Assembly: GCF_030272615.1 (NCBI RefSeq)
Contig: NC_081406.1
Coordinates: forward strand, 261,565,386 to 261,629,385
Length of the DNA stretch: 64,000 bases
Source of the DNA: Cryptomeria japonica
Taxonomy: Eukaryota; Streptophyta; Pinopsida; Cupressales; Cupressaceae
Direction: 5' to 3'
Shown here: positions 33,518 through 44,908 of the stretch, in pieces
Layout: every line of letters begins with the position of its first letter
Numbering within the stretch: the first letter of the stretch is position 1
The notes under the pieces: model-generated
Databases searched by the model: none
What the model was told of the DNA's origin: nothing
Seen by the model: the letters and a program-made list of their open reading frames with translations, nothing else
Position numbers and translations under genes: made by a program

Positions 33518-35135
33518 TGTGTAGGAGAAAAAGCGAGACTAGGCTAACATGTCCTAATCCTACCTTTTGACACACATTGTGGAATATGAAAGAGCCTAGA
33601 GGTATCACACAATTGGCTACTTCTTTTTGTGGAAGAGAGAGCCACGGGCTACCTATTAGGATTTCTATTCCTTTGTTGTAATTGAAAGATAAAATGATAC
33701 AAGTTCAATTCCTAGCCCTAGAGTGCAAGTATGAACTAGTAACAAGATTGCAAGATTGAGATCAAGTGATGAAAAGTTGTAAACACAAGGATAAAAGGAG
33801 AATGCAGATGTGTACCTGGGGTTAAAATCTGAGTGAAAATGTTCGGGATGGGGGAGTGGGCGCCACTGTCCTAATTCTGCTTCTGAAACTGTTGTTCTGC
33901 AACCTGAAAAGCTATCTGAAACTTGTTGTCTAACAGAAGGACCAGGGCGCCCATCGCCCCTGTCCTGGCAGGACCAGGGCGCCCCATGCCCCTATCCTGG
34001 TCTTTTGCTCTGAAATCTAGTGTATGCTTCGGTCTTCGTCTGCTTCCGTCAGATCTGCAACTTGCGGCATCGTCCGAATCCCGAAACCTACACTTATATC
34101 TAAAAAGGGATGGTGGGTGGCTATATAGGGTTTTGCCTTAGTCAAACCCCCGCTTTGGTGATTTCCACCTCCACAAATAGCCAAGTTGTATTGTAAAAGT
34201 AGTGTGTGTGCAGACCTTGTGTGTGTGCAAGATCCTAAAATGCAAGTAAGCAAACTAGGGCAACCTAGAAAGTAAACCCTAATTGCTTGTACATGATAAT
34301 GTAAGATGCTCTAAATCAAGATGCAAAGTAATCTAAAGCATGAATACAAATGATATGATGAAGCTTATGCAAAGACATGAAAACAACATGAAATCATACC
34401 CAACCCCAAGGGAGGGGTACAAGCCAATCTTCAGTCGGTGATCCCTTATTGTTCTTCAATCCCTTCAAAGCCCTAAATGGATGAATGAAATTGATATATG
34501 CTTGATGGATGGATGTTGAATGTTGTTGAGGTCTTCAAAGATCTGCTCTTTCGCTGCATAGAAGGTCCTTGAAACCAAAAATCCGGCCCCTTTCAAATGA
34601 AGAAAGAGAGCTCTTATATATGAAACCCTAGGTCTTAATTTCAACTTTTGGCCGACCTAGAGATTGAATCTCCCGCCAATTTCTTGGGGTTAAGCTTTAT
34701 TTTATGATTGGATTGCGCTCCTAAAATTTCGGGAAAAATGTCCGGGACTGTGTGCACTCCGGGCGCCATGGTCCCGACAACTTTTCACCAAATTTTCAGG
34801 GCTGTCGGATATGATGATTTTAGAGAGAATCCCGAAGTTACAGCTGATTTCGAGAAGTTTTGACCCCCGAAATCAAGCCCCCAAGTTCAAAATAGGACCT
34901 AATTAGGGTTTTTGATTAAATGATGTATTGGAAGAATGAAAGGGGCACACTTTAATGAAAAGGGCCCAACTTAATGATGATGAAATGATAAAATAGAACC
35001 TTAGACCTAATTAATTTGATTAATTAAGTGCTAAAGGGGAAATGCAATGCAAAATGCAAAATGTGCCAAGGCGGGTGCTAAACTAGGTGTGAAATTGTAC
35101 CACCCTAGCAAGTGTGTACAATTTACGACGCTACA
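33518..35135 (-). repeat. Element E 3' LTR (left copy)
   Basis: 1618 bp. It includes a pair of GC-rich 31-32-bp units (33939-34001). Minus-strand TATA-like sequences are CATATATAAGAG near 34611-34622 and CCCTATATAG near 34121-34130. Short ORFs of 70-80 codons are shared with the other LTR and are not genes. Confidence 0.92.
33939..34001. repeat. Paired GC-rich unit in E LTR
   Basis: Two adjacent units of 32 and 31 bp begin GGACCAGGGCGCCC and end CCCCTGTCCTGG or close to it. Each unit is itself an imperfect inverted repeat. The same pair lies at about 40776-40838 in the other LTR. Confidence 0.8.
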
Positions 35136-35152
35136 TTTAGCCCCCACTTTAG
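35136..35152 (-). other. Element E polypurine tract
   Basis: On the minus strand TAAAGTGGGGGCTAAA lies directly before the LTR start TGTAGCGTCG. Confidence 0.8.
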
Positions 35153-37026
35153 CAGTCATATGAACACTATGTGCATATGCAAGCTAAAGTACAGAAAAGT
35201 AAACATTATTTGAAAAAGGATATATCCATAAGTCTGTCGAACGAAGCCCCCAGCGGTATCTGTAGTACACAGTTAGGAACCGCACCCTACAAAACACACA
35301 TTAGATCACAAAATCACCTAATGCTTACTAAGGAAGGTGATGAAAATTCGAGGGTAGCTATATGCCCCCCCCTGTTTCGGCTTGCTAATTTTAGTGAGTT
35401 GAAACAGGGTATCATGTTTACCACTTCGAATTGTTAAAGAATATTGATGACAAATGCTCACAAGAAGATTTGATATGAGATCAGAAACTAATGGAGAATC
35501 ATTTGGTAAGAAAGAGGACTAAATCTCGATTCCAACACAACAAAGAGTGTGAGGATTTGAGAGTTCTCTAACACAAGATGAAGGATGTAAATGGAAACAA
35601 AATGCAAAGAGAAGAAAGAAAGGGAAAAAAAGCATGAATACACACATTGGTGATCCATGAAAAGAATAGTGAGAGAGAAAACATGGACTTCTCGCCCCTA
35701 GATCTTGTCTAGGTGATCCATGGGAAAAAGGACATGGAAAACTAGCCCCTAGAGTCTGTCTAGGTGATCCATTTAAGGGAGGAGAGTGAGAAAATCTAGC
35801 CTTATGCCGCTAGTTCCACTCAACCTCGTGCGTGTGTGTGTAAGTGAGGTTAGAAGCACCTCATAGGAGTCTATGCCCAAGTATGCTACAACCTGTATAT
35901 GTATAGTACAAAAGCATGACATCTTGCTCTAAGAGTCTGTGCTCTGGTTCCGAGAATAATCACCTTGCATAAACGAAAAATGGAGACATCTCGCTCTAAG
36001 AGTCTGTGCTCTGGTTCCGAGAATGACCCATTGCTCAAAAAGTGTAATGTTTATGTCATAAGCAAAGTAGAACAAGGATACCTACCTTCATCACAAAAGA
36101 AGATACCCCAAAAATGCAACAATGTCATAGATCCAAGCAAGAGAGTTTTTTACTCTTTAAGCAAGGATAAGATAGTTGAAAAGGGACATCTTGTAGTATG
36201 TGTAAAGGAGATCCTTAGAGGAGAAGAGATCTTTGTACAAAAGACACCTATCCCCGAGAGGAATTGTCTTAGACTAATATAACATCTTCTAGAATAAGAC
36301 AAAGAAGAGAATAAGAATGCAATACTTCCTTCTTTTGCGAGGTGAAAATGATTCTTAATGAAGGATGATGCTCTTTTTAACCCAATTGGGAGAGTGAATT
36401 CATTATGGATGTATTTTACCAAGTGCAAAAGACGTTGTAGTCAAGGACTTACACCTCTTGTAAGAGAGAATCCTTGAACAAACAACAACAAATGCATACA
36501 AGGAATAACATCAAGTAATAAAGTTCACACCATCCACGAAATAGGAAAAAGTGGATCCTTAGATAAAAATAAGGAAAGATCATTACCTCCCAAGGATAAG
36601 GACAATGAGAAGGACTTACACAATCTTCTAGGGAGAGATTTAGACATAAGCAAAATGTACTACATACTCACATGAGTTCATGCAAGCAAGACATTAGTGT
36701 ATGTAAAATGCTCCTCACAAGAAGTGGGTAGGATAAGAAAGAGAATACACATCTTCTCCCATATCTAGGAAAAGAGGATTTCTAAAGAAAAGATGATCAA
36801 TATTTCAACACTATTATCCCAAAGGGAAATTTTAACCAAAAAAAGAAGAAATGTATGAAATCACTCTTGTCCCCATAGGAACAAGAGATAACATAGAAAA
36901 TTAGGCTATTATGTTGCTTCAAAAATATGATTGCACTTGAAATTGTACCATCATGAATGACAATGAGCCCCCAGTAAATTAGCTACCAATGTCACATAAT
37001 GATGAGCAACATAATAGCCATTAATG
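35153..37026 (-). other. Element E 3' non-coding region
   Basis: About 1.9 kb without a supported gene. Two short duplications stand out: CCCCTAGAKCTTGTCTAGGTGATCCAT-like (35695-35720 and 35747-35772) and CTCTAAGAGTCTGTGCTCTG with flanks (35917-35957 and 35984-36024). Confidence 0.6.
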
Positions 37027-40000
37027 TTATTTAAAGACATGATAGATTGAATGAGGTATTTGAATATGACATGCTGAATGCTCAACTATAAGTGAGATCA
37101 AAAACATGTATAAAATGATAAAAATTGAAGAAGGAAAGTTACGAGAAATCTTAGAAGAGAGATGAGTGTAATTTATTAGAGCCTTATCCCTAGAGGAAAG
37201 GACTTTATGATGAATAGGAGATAAAGATTCATAAGTGAATTTAGAAATTTGAGGGGATTCATAAAGAGATTTGTTCATCGCCAAGATATCCTTATGAGGG
37301 GAATGAGAGTTGATAGAAGTAGAAGATGATTTAGTTGAAGTGAGATCATCATTACTACTAAATATAGCATTCACATTGAGAGATGGTCTTTTAGATGCTT
37401 TGGTGGGCTTAGAAAGATTATATCCAAGTCCAAATGAATATTCATGCATGTTATGTTCTAAAGGAACTTTAATTCCTTGTTCATTTGTGCCACAACCATT
37501 TCCACTATAGCCACTCTTAGCCAAAATATGAAAACCACGACCATAACGATTAGCCATTTCAGAAAGAAAAGGTGGTTTTTCATAAGATAAAGAATCAAAT
37601 TCTTCAGAATTAGAGGTGTGAGGAGAAGAAGTTTGAGAAGCGGCCACAAAATTATTGCTCATAGGTTCGGGTAAGACTGATTGATCTCTAGTTTCTTCCT
37701 TCTTTTTAACTTTAAGCTCTCTAGGAGGAACCCTATACTCACCTACAAAGGTGGGATTGAAATCAAGAGATCCCCAATCGTCTTCTGTGAGAACCTTCTT
37801 AGGATCAAAAGCCTTTTCATGTGTAGATTCAAGTTGAGAAGAACCTTCTTCAGGAACTTCAGACTCATCCAAAGAATTTTGATTATTAGAGGGTGATGAT
37901 TCATCCATAGGTATCTTGTTTAACGAGTCATCACTAGAAGAGGAAGGCTTAGAAGAACTCCCTTTGGAAGTAGATGTTTGCAAACAAGCTTGAAAATTAG
38001 TATCACCTATCAAGGTATATGTCTTATTATTATAAATAAATTTAACTTGTCTATGCAATGTAGAGGGGACAACTTGCATACTGTGAATCCAAGGTCTCCC
38101 TAATAACAAGTTGTATGTTAGATTTCCCAACATAACATGGATAGGAGTAGGCAAAGTAACAGGTCCCACTGTGATGGGTAAGGTGATAATACCTAATGAA
38201 GACTTAGCCACATTATCAAAGCCTCGAATGGGACGAGAGTCAGGCTCAATAAGGGATGTATCCACATTCATCTTATGCAATAGATTAATGCTACACACAT
38301 TAAGGCCAGAACCATTATCTACCAGTGTTCGTCTTATAGCAGTGTCATTTATGATAACCACAATCATCAAGGGATCATATTGATGTTGAATTTCACTAGT
38401 AGGCAACTCATCTTGAGTAAACACAATTTGAGCTTTAGGATTCATCACAGAGTTAACCAAAGACACTATATTACTAGATGTATTAGGTGGAGGAACATTC
38501 AAATCTTTCAAGGCATCTTGTAACATTCCATGATGAGTGGAAGAAGTTTGGATCAAATCCCAAAGGGATATCTTAGCAGGAGTAGTTTTAAGTTGTTCTA
38601 TGAGATCATAGTCCTTACTAAGCATTTGTGAAATACAAGGAGCTTCAGGAAGAATAGGTTGGGAAGGGGGAAGTGAAGTTGGGATAACTGGAGGAGGATT
38701 AGGTTGCCTATTATTTCTTGTGTTATAGGTATGAGCAACCGCATTATAACTCTCTCTAGTCAGTTTCTTAGCATACTCATAAGGGCTCTTAGTAGAATAA
38801 CCTCCTTGCACAGTAATGATAGGTTTCTTAGGAGTGCAAAAAGAATCATTAGCATAACCACCTTGAACCACTAAGATAGGCTTATTTAAAGGTTGAGAAT
38901 TTTGAGAAGGACAAGCACCTTGGACAGTTAAGAGAGGTTTGTTAGGTGTTTCATTCACATGTATCAAATTGATTGAGGATGGTTTAGAGGAATGAACAAA
39001 AGTGTTGGAAGAATTATTGATAGTCTTCTCTTGCACTAAAATCTTATCACAGATTAAATCAATTTTAGGAGAGAGACAAGGGGTAGGCATTGATGTTCCA
39101 GTAGGCAGAGTAATACTAGGAAAGGTCATATCATCCTTTATCATCAAAGGATCTACATGGGGAATAAACTCTCTAGGAGAAGGATCAACATTACTCTCTA
39201 AAGTCTCACTTTTGAGATTGAGATCTTTGAAAGAGATGTTAACCATCTTGTTTAGAACTAGGGTTTCCTTATGAGTAGAACCAAGTTGAGGAGAGGGAGA
39301 TGCTTTATTTTTAGAGGGAGAATGATTGAGATTCAAGGAAGGTGAGAAACTATCAAGGAAGTTTTCAATCTTGATTTCATCCTCTTTGGCTAGGGGTAGA
39401 GAATAATCTATACCTTCTTCTAATGGTTCATCCCAAATAGTGAGGTTGTTGAAAGGAATGTTTGAAGTATTGTCAATTTCGGGAGAGGAGATAACATTGT
39501 TTATTAATTCCTCATCCTTAGGAGGGAGAGCATCAACAGATGTGTTAAACTCATGCTCTTTCCTCAAAATATGTTCAATATGATCTTTAGGGGAGAGAGA
39601 ATTAAGGAAATTGCTTTTTATTTCATCTTCTTTCTCTAAGGGATGCTTATGGGTAAGACAAACTTTAGGAGAAGGGTAAGCATTTATCATTAATTCATCA
39701 TCTCTAGTGGGAATTTTTTTGGAAAAGGAAATGCCATCACTAGGAAATGTAGGGATAATGTCATCTTCTTGCACAAAAGGATCCTCATGAAGGGAGCGTT
39801 TTTTAGGAGCCACAAAGTTATCAAGGGAATCATCCAACAAAGCATGATCATATCTATTAAAAGGTTTATCTTTTGATTCAAAAGGAGATATCTCTTCATA
39901 GAGGGGATCATTGAAAACAACCATGTTACTAGATTTAGTGGAAGAGTTGATAGGAATGTACCCTTGAAAGGAATCATTCGACTTATCTTTCTCATCACAA

Positions 40001-40140
40001 CGAAATGGCATAGTAACAATGTTTATGAGTTTTTGGTAAAATGAAGGTTTGGTATCTTTAGGATTCAAAAACTCATCTAAAGCTTCATCTAACTCATAAT
40101 CATCACAAATATGAACATCTTGCAAATAAAAATCTGACAT
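37027..40140 (-). CDS. Element E polyprotein: retropepsin and G-patch, 1037 aa
   Basis: An uninterrupted ORF from ATG 40140, about 200 bp after the primer site. Residues 1-400 are acidic, serine/proline-rich and contain no capsid motif I can see. Residues 401-450 hold three VQGG-type repeats (KPLLTVQGA, KPILVVQGGY, KPIITVQGGY). LKTTPAKISLWDLI at 517-530 precedes the protease, as in Tat elements. The retropepsin has VDNGSGLNVC (D608, with Asn for Thr/Ser) and LLGRPWIH near 679. A G-patch (YGRGFHILAKSGYSG, later FGLGYN) lies at about 865-908. The C-terminus has a hydrophobic stretch (IFIILYMFLISLIV). The Asn in D-N-G may weaken catalysis. Most other retroelement genes in the window are broken, so this intact frame stands out. 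Confidence 0.88.
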   Translation of the reverse strand: MSDFYLQDVHICDDYELDEALDEFLNPKDTKPSFYQKLINIVTMPFRCDEKDKSNDSFQGYIPINSSTKSSNMVVFNDPLYEEISPFESKDKPFNRYDHALLDDSLDNFVAPKKRSLHEDPFVQEDDIIPTFPSDGISFSKKIPTRDDELMINAYPSPKVCLTHKHPLEKEDEIKSNFLNSLSPKDHIEHILRKEHEFNTSVDALPPKDEELINNVISSPEIDNTSNIPFNNLTIWDEPLEEGIDYSLPLAKEDEIKIENFLDSFSPSLNLNHSPSKNKASPSPQLGSTHKETLVLNKMVNISFKDLNLKSETLESNVDPSPREFIPHVDPLMIKDDMTFPSITLPTGTSMPTPCLSPKIDLICDKILVQEKTINNSSNTFVHSSKPSSINLIHVNETPNKPLLTVQGACPSQNSQPLNKPILVVQGGYANDSFCTPKKPIITVQGGYSTKSPYEYAKKLTRESYNAVAHTYNTRNNRQPNPPPVIPTSLPPSQPILPEAPCISQMLSKDYDLIEQLKTTPAKISLWDLIQTSSTHHGMLQDALKDLNVPPPNTSSNIVSLVNSVMNPKAQIVFTQDELPTSEIQHQYDPLMIVVIINDTAIRRTLVDNGSGLNVCSINLLHKMNVDTSLIEPDSRPIRGFDNVAKSSLGIITLPITVGPVTLPTPIHVMLGNLTYNLLLGRPWIHSMQVVPSTLHRQVKFIYNNKTYTLIGDTNFQACLQTSTSKGSSSKPSSSSDDSLNKIPMDESSPSNNQNSLDESEVPEEGSSQLESTHEKAFDPKKVLTEDDWGSLDFNPTFVGEYRVPPRELKVKKKEETRDQSVLPEPMSNNFVAASQTSSPHTSNSEEFDSLSYEKPPFLSEMANRYGRGFHILAKSGYSGNGCGTNEQGIKVPLEHNMHEYSFGLGYNLSKPTKASKRPSLNVNAIFSSNDDLTSTKSSSTSINSHSPHKDILAMNKSLYESPQISKFTYESLSPIHHKVLSSRDKALINYTHLSSKISRNFPSSIFIILYMFLISLIVEHSACHIQIPHSIYHVFK

Positions 40141-40202
40141 TTTGAAATAAAGATTGCATAAAACTTAAACACACAATGCAAAGAAACCAAAACACACTCT
40201 TA

Positions 40203-40240
40203 CTTTTCCTTCCCTTTTTTTTTTTCTTCTTTTTTTTTTT
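40203..40240 (-). other. Purine tract in element E leader
   Basis: A 38-bp pyrimidine run on the plus strand (A/G on the sense strand) lies about 60 bp upstream of the ORF start. Confidence 0.7.
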
Positions 40241-40321
40241 ATGAAAATGAAACTTAAATGAAACACGCTAAATCTAGATTTAGATCTAACAAATGTAATG
40301 CAAGAGAAAGCAATAATAAGA

Positions 40322-40339
40322 TTCATGTCGGGTTCACCA
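40322..40339 (-). other. Element E primer-binding site candidate
   Basis: Three bases after the 5' LTR the minus strand reads TGGTGAACCCGACATGAA. The leading TGG fits the CCA end of a tRNA. I cannot name the tRNA with confidence; it is not the initiator-Met type used by the copia elements. Confidence 0.65.
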
Positions 40340-40342
40340 AAA

Positions 40343-41972
40343 TGTGTAGGAGAAAAAGCGAGACTAGGCTAACATGTCCTAATCCTACCTTTTGACACAC
40401 ATTGTGGAATACGAAAGAGCCTAGAGGTATCACACAATTGGCTACTTCTTTTTGTGGAAGAGAGAGCCACGGGCTACCTATTAGGATTTCTATTCCTTTG
40501 TTGTAATTGAAAGATAAAATGATACAAGTTCAATTCCTAGCCCTAGAGTGCAAGTATGAACTAGTAACAAGATTGCAAGATTGAGATCAAGTGATGAAAA
40601 GCTGTAAACACAAGGATAAAAGGAGAATGCAGATGTGTACCTGGGGTTAAAATATGAGTGAAAATGTTCGGGATGGGGGCGCGGGCGCCACTGTCCTAAT
40701 TCTGCTCCTGAAACTGCTCCTGAAACTACTGTTCTGCAACCTGAAAAGCTGTCTAAAACTTGTTGTCTGACAGAAGGACCAGGGCACCCAGCGCCCCTGT
40801 CCTGGTAGGACCAGGGTGCCCCACGCCCCTGTCCTGGTCTTTTGCTCTGAAATCTAGTGTATGGTTCGGTCTCCGTCTGCTTCCGTCGGATCTGCAACTT
40901 GCGGCATCGTCCGAATCCCGAAACCTGCACTTATATCTAAAAAGGGATGGTGGGTGGCTATATAGGGTTTTGCCTTAGTCAAACCCCCGCTTTGGTGATT
41001 TCCACCTCCACAAATAGCCAAGTTGTATTGTAAAAGTAGTGTGTGTGCAGACCTTGTGTGTGTGCAAGATCCTAAAATGCAAGTAAGCAAACTAGGGCAA
41101 CCTAGAAAGTAAACCCTAATTGCTTGTACATGATAATGTAAGATGCTCTAAATCAAGATGCAAAGTAATCTAAAGCATGAATACAAATGATATGATGAAG
41201 CTTATGCAAAGACATGAAAACAACATGAAATCATACCCAACCCCAAGAGAGGGGTACAAGCCAATCTTCAGTCGGTGATCCCTTATTGTTATTCAATCCC
41301 TTCAAAGCCCTAAATGGATGAATGAAATTGATATATGCTTGATGGATGGATGTTGAATGTTGTTGAAGTCTTCAAAGATCTGCTCTTTCGCTGCATAGAA
41401 GGTCCTTGAAACCAAAAATCCGGCCCCTTTCAAATGAAGAAAGAGAGCTCTTATATATGAAACCCTAGGTCTTAATTTCAACTTTTGGCCGACCTAGAGA
41501 TTGAATCTCCCGCCAATTTCTTGGGGTTAAGCTTTATTTTATGATTGGATTGCGCTCCTAATATTTCGGGAAAAATGTCCGAGACCGTGTGCACTCCGGG
41601 CGCCATGGTCCCGACAACTTTTCACCAAATTTTCAGGGCCGTCGGATATGATGATTTTAGAGAGAATCCCGAGGTTACAGCTGATTTTGAGATGTTTTGA
41701 CCCCCGAAATCAAGCCCCCAAGTTCAAAATAGGACCTAATTAGGGTTTTTGATTAAATGATGTATTGGAAGAATGAAAGGGGCACACTTTAATGAAAAGG
41801 GCCCAACTTAATGATGATGAAATGATAAAATAGAACCTTAGACCTAATTAATTTGATTAATTAAGTGCTAAAGGGGAAATGCAATGCAAAATGCAAAATG
41901 TGCCAAGGCGGGTGCTAAACTAGGTGTGAAATTGTACCACCCTAGCAAGTGCGTACAATTTACGACGCTATA
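40343..41972 (-). repeat. Element E 5' LTR (right copy)
   Basis: 1630 bp, nearly identical to 33518-35135. Differences are scattered substitutions and a 12-bp insertion (a repeated CTCCTGAAACTG) near 40706-40725. The terminal CA has become TA. Minus-strand TATA-like sequences recur at about 41449-41460 and 40958-40967. Confidence 0.92.
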
Positions 41973-41977
41973 GCACC
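41973..41977. repeat. Target-site duplication of element E, right
   Basis: GCACC, identical to 33513-33517. Confidence 0.88.
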
Positions 41978-42852
41978 AAACATTCTATCTGAGACCTGCA
42001 ACCTACTTAACTCACAAAATCTTTCAACAACTAGACCACAATCACTCACAACTCAACTAAACATGTGATACATCAATATTTCATAGAAAGGATTGAATTC
42101 AGAAATTGCTCGAAGGAAAACAAATTGTTTTCACAACCATAAATTATTGAAATTCGCTAGCACAATCTATAGCCTGCACCTATCATGCAACTACTCACAC
42201 CATTCATATTTTAATGAGACATAATTAAAGGATTTAAACAAAAATCACAATAATAACATCAAATCACTCATCCATAACAAAGTATAAGAAGTTTTAAGAA
42301 GGAAAATTCTGCTATTTTATTGAAAATAAGGAGTTGTTACAAAAACTCAAAAAATTGAGCTACAATGATATCCTTGAGCATGAAAGAGACCAAAATAGTA
42401 TACAATCATGTTGAGGAAAGAAACAACTCCCAAAATAATGAGGAGGAGAAAAGAATATATAGAAGATAGCCCTTGAGGGAAAAAAGGGCTAAAGATAGCT
42501 AAGCTATTTTTGTGAAAAAATCTGCACAAGGAAACCCTTGGTCGAATTTTCCTTAAAAAGCATGCAAAGAGCATGCAAAAATCTATCGAAAATAGTCCCT
42601 GCTGATAAAAATATCCCCCCTAACTCAAAATGCATCGAAGTGGAACTCGAATTGTTGTAAACTTGCAAATATAGTCACTGAAAAAGCACCCTTCTTCCTG
42701 AATTCTGCATGGACCCTTGAGCTGCTAAAAATAACCAAAAGATAAAAATATCCCCCTTTTCTGATATTTGCATGAGGGGGTATATTACCTTTGCTTTTAA
42801 ACTTTAAAATAATTTTATTTTAAAACTTAATTTAAAACATTTTGTTTTAATT
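41978..42852. other. Unassigned AT-rich stretch between element E and the LINE
   Basis: No gene is supported. It is the sequence into which the LINE inserted and continues at 50840. By position it may belong to the E-related remnant, or to an AT-rich LTR of another element. Small hairpins such as AGCCCTT...AAGGGCT near 42469-42491 are present. Confidence 0.4.
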
Positions 42853-42871
42853 AAGTGTTAAAATAAAAATA
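42853..42871. repeat. LINE target-site duplication, left
   Basis: AAGTGTTAAAATAAAAATA, repeated exactly at 50821-50839. Confidence 0.9.
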
Positions 42872-42967
42872 CTATGGAGCTTGTAGAAAAATATCCAAAT
42901 ATTAATGACCTGGCTACTAAAAAATAAGTTAAAATTTGCATGCAAAAAAATGCTTCAATAAATGCAT

Positions 42968-44890
42968 GAAATGGTGGCGTTTGAAGGCAGCAGGAGCAAC
43001 AATAGCAACAGGAGCGACAACGGCAGCATGAGCAAGGATGTCGATATGCGAAGTTTGGGCATGCAGGTTGCGAAGATTCCTAATCAAAACAAAGTCGCCC
43101 CAAAGATCGGTTCATGGAGCGATGAAGCAGATATTGCCTTTCCCCTTGAAGTAGGTAGGTTTCAACCCTCACAGAAACCAACTAATTTTGGGTGAAAAGA
43201 CATTTTCCATGTAGACAGATATTCCAGACCACGAATGAATTATGGAAATCCATACTCAAGTGGCAACTAGTGCCCTATTGACCCGCTTAAATGGAAGGAA
43301 AATGGTTTCATCTAGAATAATAAAGGTTAGTTTCGCAAAGCCAAGTATCTTGCTTCCAAGTTTCCCCGAAACTGGCAACCTCCGCCTAAATCTAGAATCC
43401 CTGGTGCGGCAATCGAGTGAGGCAATCGACATTCTAAACCCAATCTAGTCCTTCTGAAATCTCATGGTAATTTCTAATTGCGGAATGGGCGCTTCAAGCA
43501 AGACAACTCTAGGGCGGACCATGCCAAGTTTTGGAGATCCAACTTTCATCCTAAAAATTGGAACCCTTGTTCAGATTGAGTGGGATATACTGATTTCCGA
43601 AGATGGACCTTTCCCCCTCATCATCCTCATCATCATAAACTAGTAAGAAATACTTCAAGACCTACTATTTTTTTGGATGAAAACAAAATTAATTCTACTC
43701 GATCGAATCTGATTGAATTTTTATTTTTCATCAAGTGGGGTGGTGGAAAATAGGTAAAGGGTAACTTTGAATCCTGGTGTAGAGCACAATGGGGAAAGGA
43801 TATTAACATCAATATTCTTGCAAATGACTTATATATGATCAAATTTATGAGTAATGAGGAGAAATGGAAAAATAAAAACAAAGGTCCATATATCTTGAAC
43901 GGAATTGAAGTTCATGTCATTGAGTGGCAGCCCAACTTCAATCCCTAGACTCATGTATTACCAAACAATAAGGCATGGTTAAAATTCTACAATTGTCCCT
44001 CAGAGTACTGGCATATTGATGTCATTAAGGATATATGCAAAGATCTTGGCACATTTGTATCAGTTGATGATCTTTTGGAGGACAAAATATGGGGAAGCTT
44101 CCTCAGAATATGCATTTGCACAGATCAAATCACCAAGATCCCTGATGAAGTTAAAATTATTGGGGCTAGGAAGTTCTGGATCCAAAAGATTGATAGAGAA
44201 GATCAGTTGCATATTTACCCTAGATGCTTCTCTTTGGATCACATCGGCTTAGGTTGTGATGTTTCGGCTACGATACATAGAAGTTATTCCTGCATGCAAT
44301 TTCCTACTGAAGAAAATTTGCAACTGAAACCTCCTATCTCCTCTAACACTGGGGCAGATTTTTGCAACGAAAATCATGAAAATGAGAATATTCCATTGAC
44401 TGGGGCAACTCCTTTGAACATAGATCTTCCCTCCTCTAATCAAAGTGAAAGCCAAAAAGATCTTCTCATGCTTCTGGAAAAGACTAAAACCTTATAGGCA
44501 GATATTGATACTAAACTGGCGGAGTCGCTACCACCCTCTCCTCTTGTGACTGGGAGTCAGTTGGTTATTGAAGACTACAAAATTCACACTCGGGAAAAGG
44601 ACACTATTAGAAATCTAGGGGAGATAAGAGATAATATTTGCTCTTCACTTGGTATTGAATTGGAAGATGGTGAAATTGAGTCTTCCTCCTCATAATGGGA
44701 AGAAGAATTTGAACCTGACTGTGATCTTATATTGGAGGTATCCACAAAAGGTTTTGGGAAGTCCAGGTTCAACCATTGACAAACCAAACTTCAAGCCAAA
44801 AGGAATGCGGGGGCGCAAGTCAAAAAAAAAAATGCTAGCAATTGCTAGTGTAGCTAGAGGTCAAACCAAACTTAATTTAGGGAAGGGAAG
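42968..44890 (+). pseudogene. LINE ORF1 (decayed)
   Basis: ORF1 proteins bind the LINE RNA. Coding-like sequence starts near MVAFEGSRSNNSNR at 42968 and runs through several frames (42962-43195, 43242-43448, 44016-44497). Around 43725-44270 it shows the DUF4283-type domain of plant LINE ORF1: WCRAQWG, NGPYIL-like KGPYILNG, WLKFYNCPSEYW and GSFLRICICTD. I do not see a clean CCHC knuckle; the region near 44236-44265 (CFSLDHIGLGCD) may be its remnant. Confidence 0.78.
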
Positions 44891-44908
44891 CACCCTTCCC
44901 CAGGAGAA

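Larger units (their letters stand above)
33518..41972 (-). mobile_element. Element E: non-autonomous Tat-like gypsy element with one intact ORF
   Basis: LTRs of about 1.62 kb (TGTGTAGGAG to GACGCTACA on the plus strand) flank a 5.2-kb interior and are bounded by GCACC. A polypurine tract and a primer-site candidate place the element on the minus strand. The interior has a single uninterrupted 1037-codon ORF containing a retropepsin and a G-patch. No capsid domain, RT, RNase H or integrase is visible. The LTRs are nearly identical by eye. An intact ORF beside similar LTRs suggests the youngest insertion in the window, moved by another element's enzymes. Confidence 0.9.

Noticed and set aside
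34017-34253. Minus-strand ORF of 78 codons, repeated at 40854-41090
   Set aside because: Both copies lie in the two LTRs of element E, so the match is due to LTR identity, and there is no domain.
40490-40930. Minus-strand ORF of 146 codons
   Set aside because: It lies wholly inside the E 5' LTR and spans the GC-rich repeat units; the left LTR does not keep it open.
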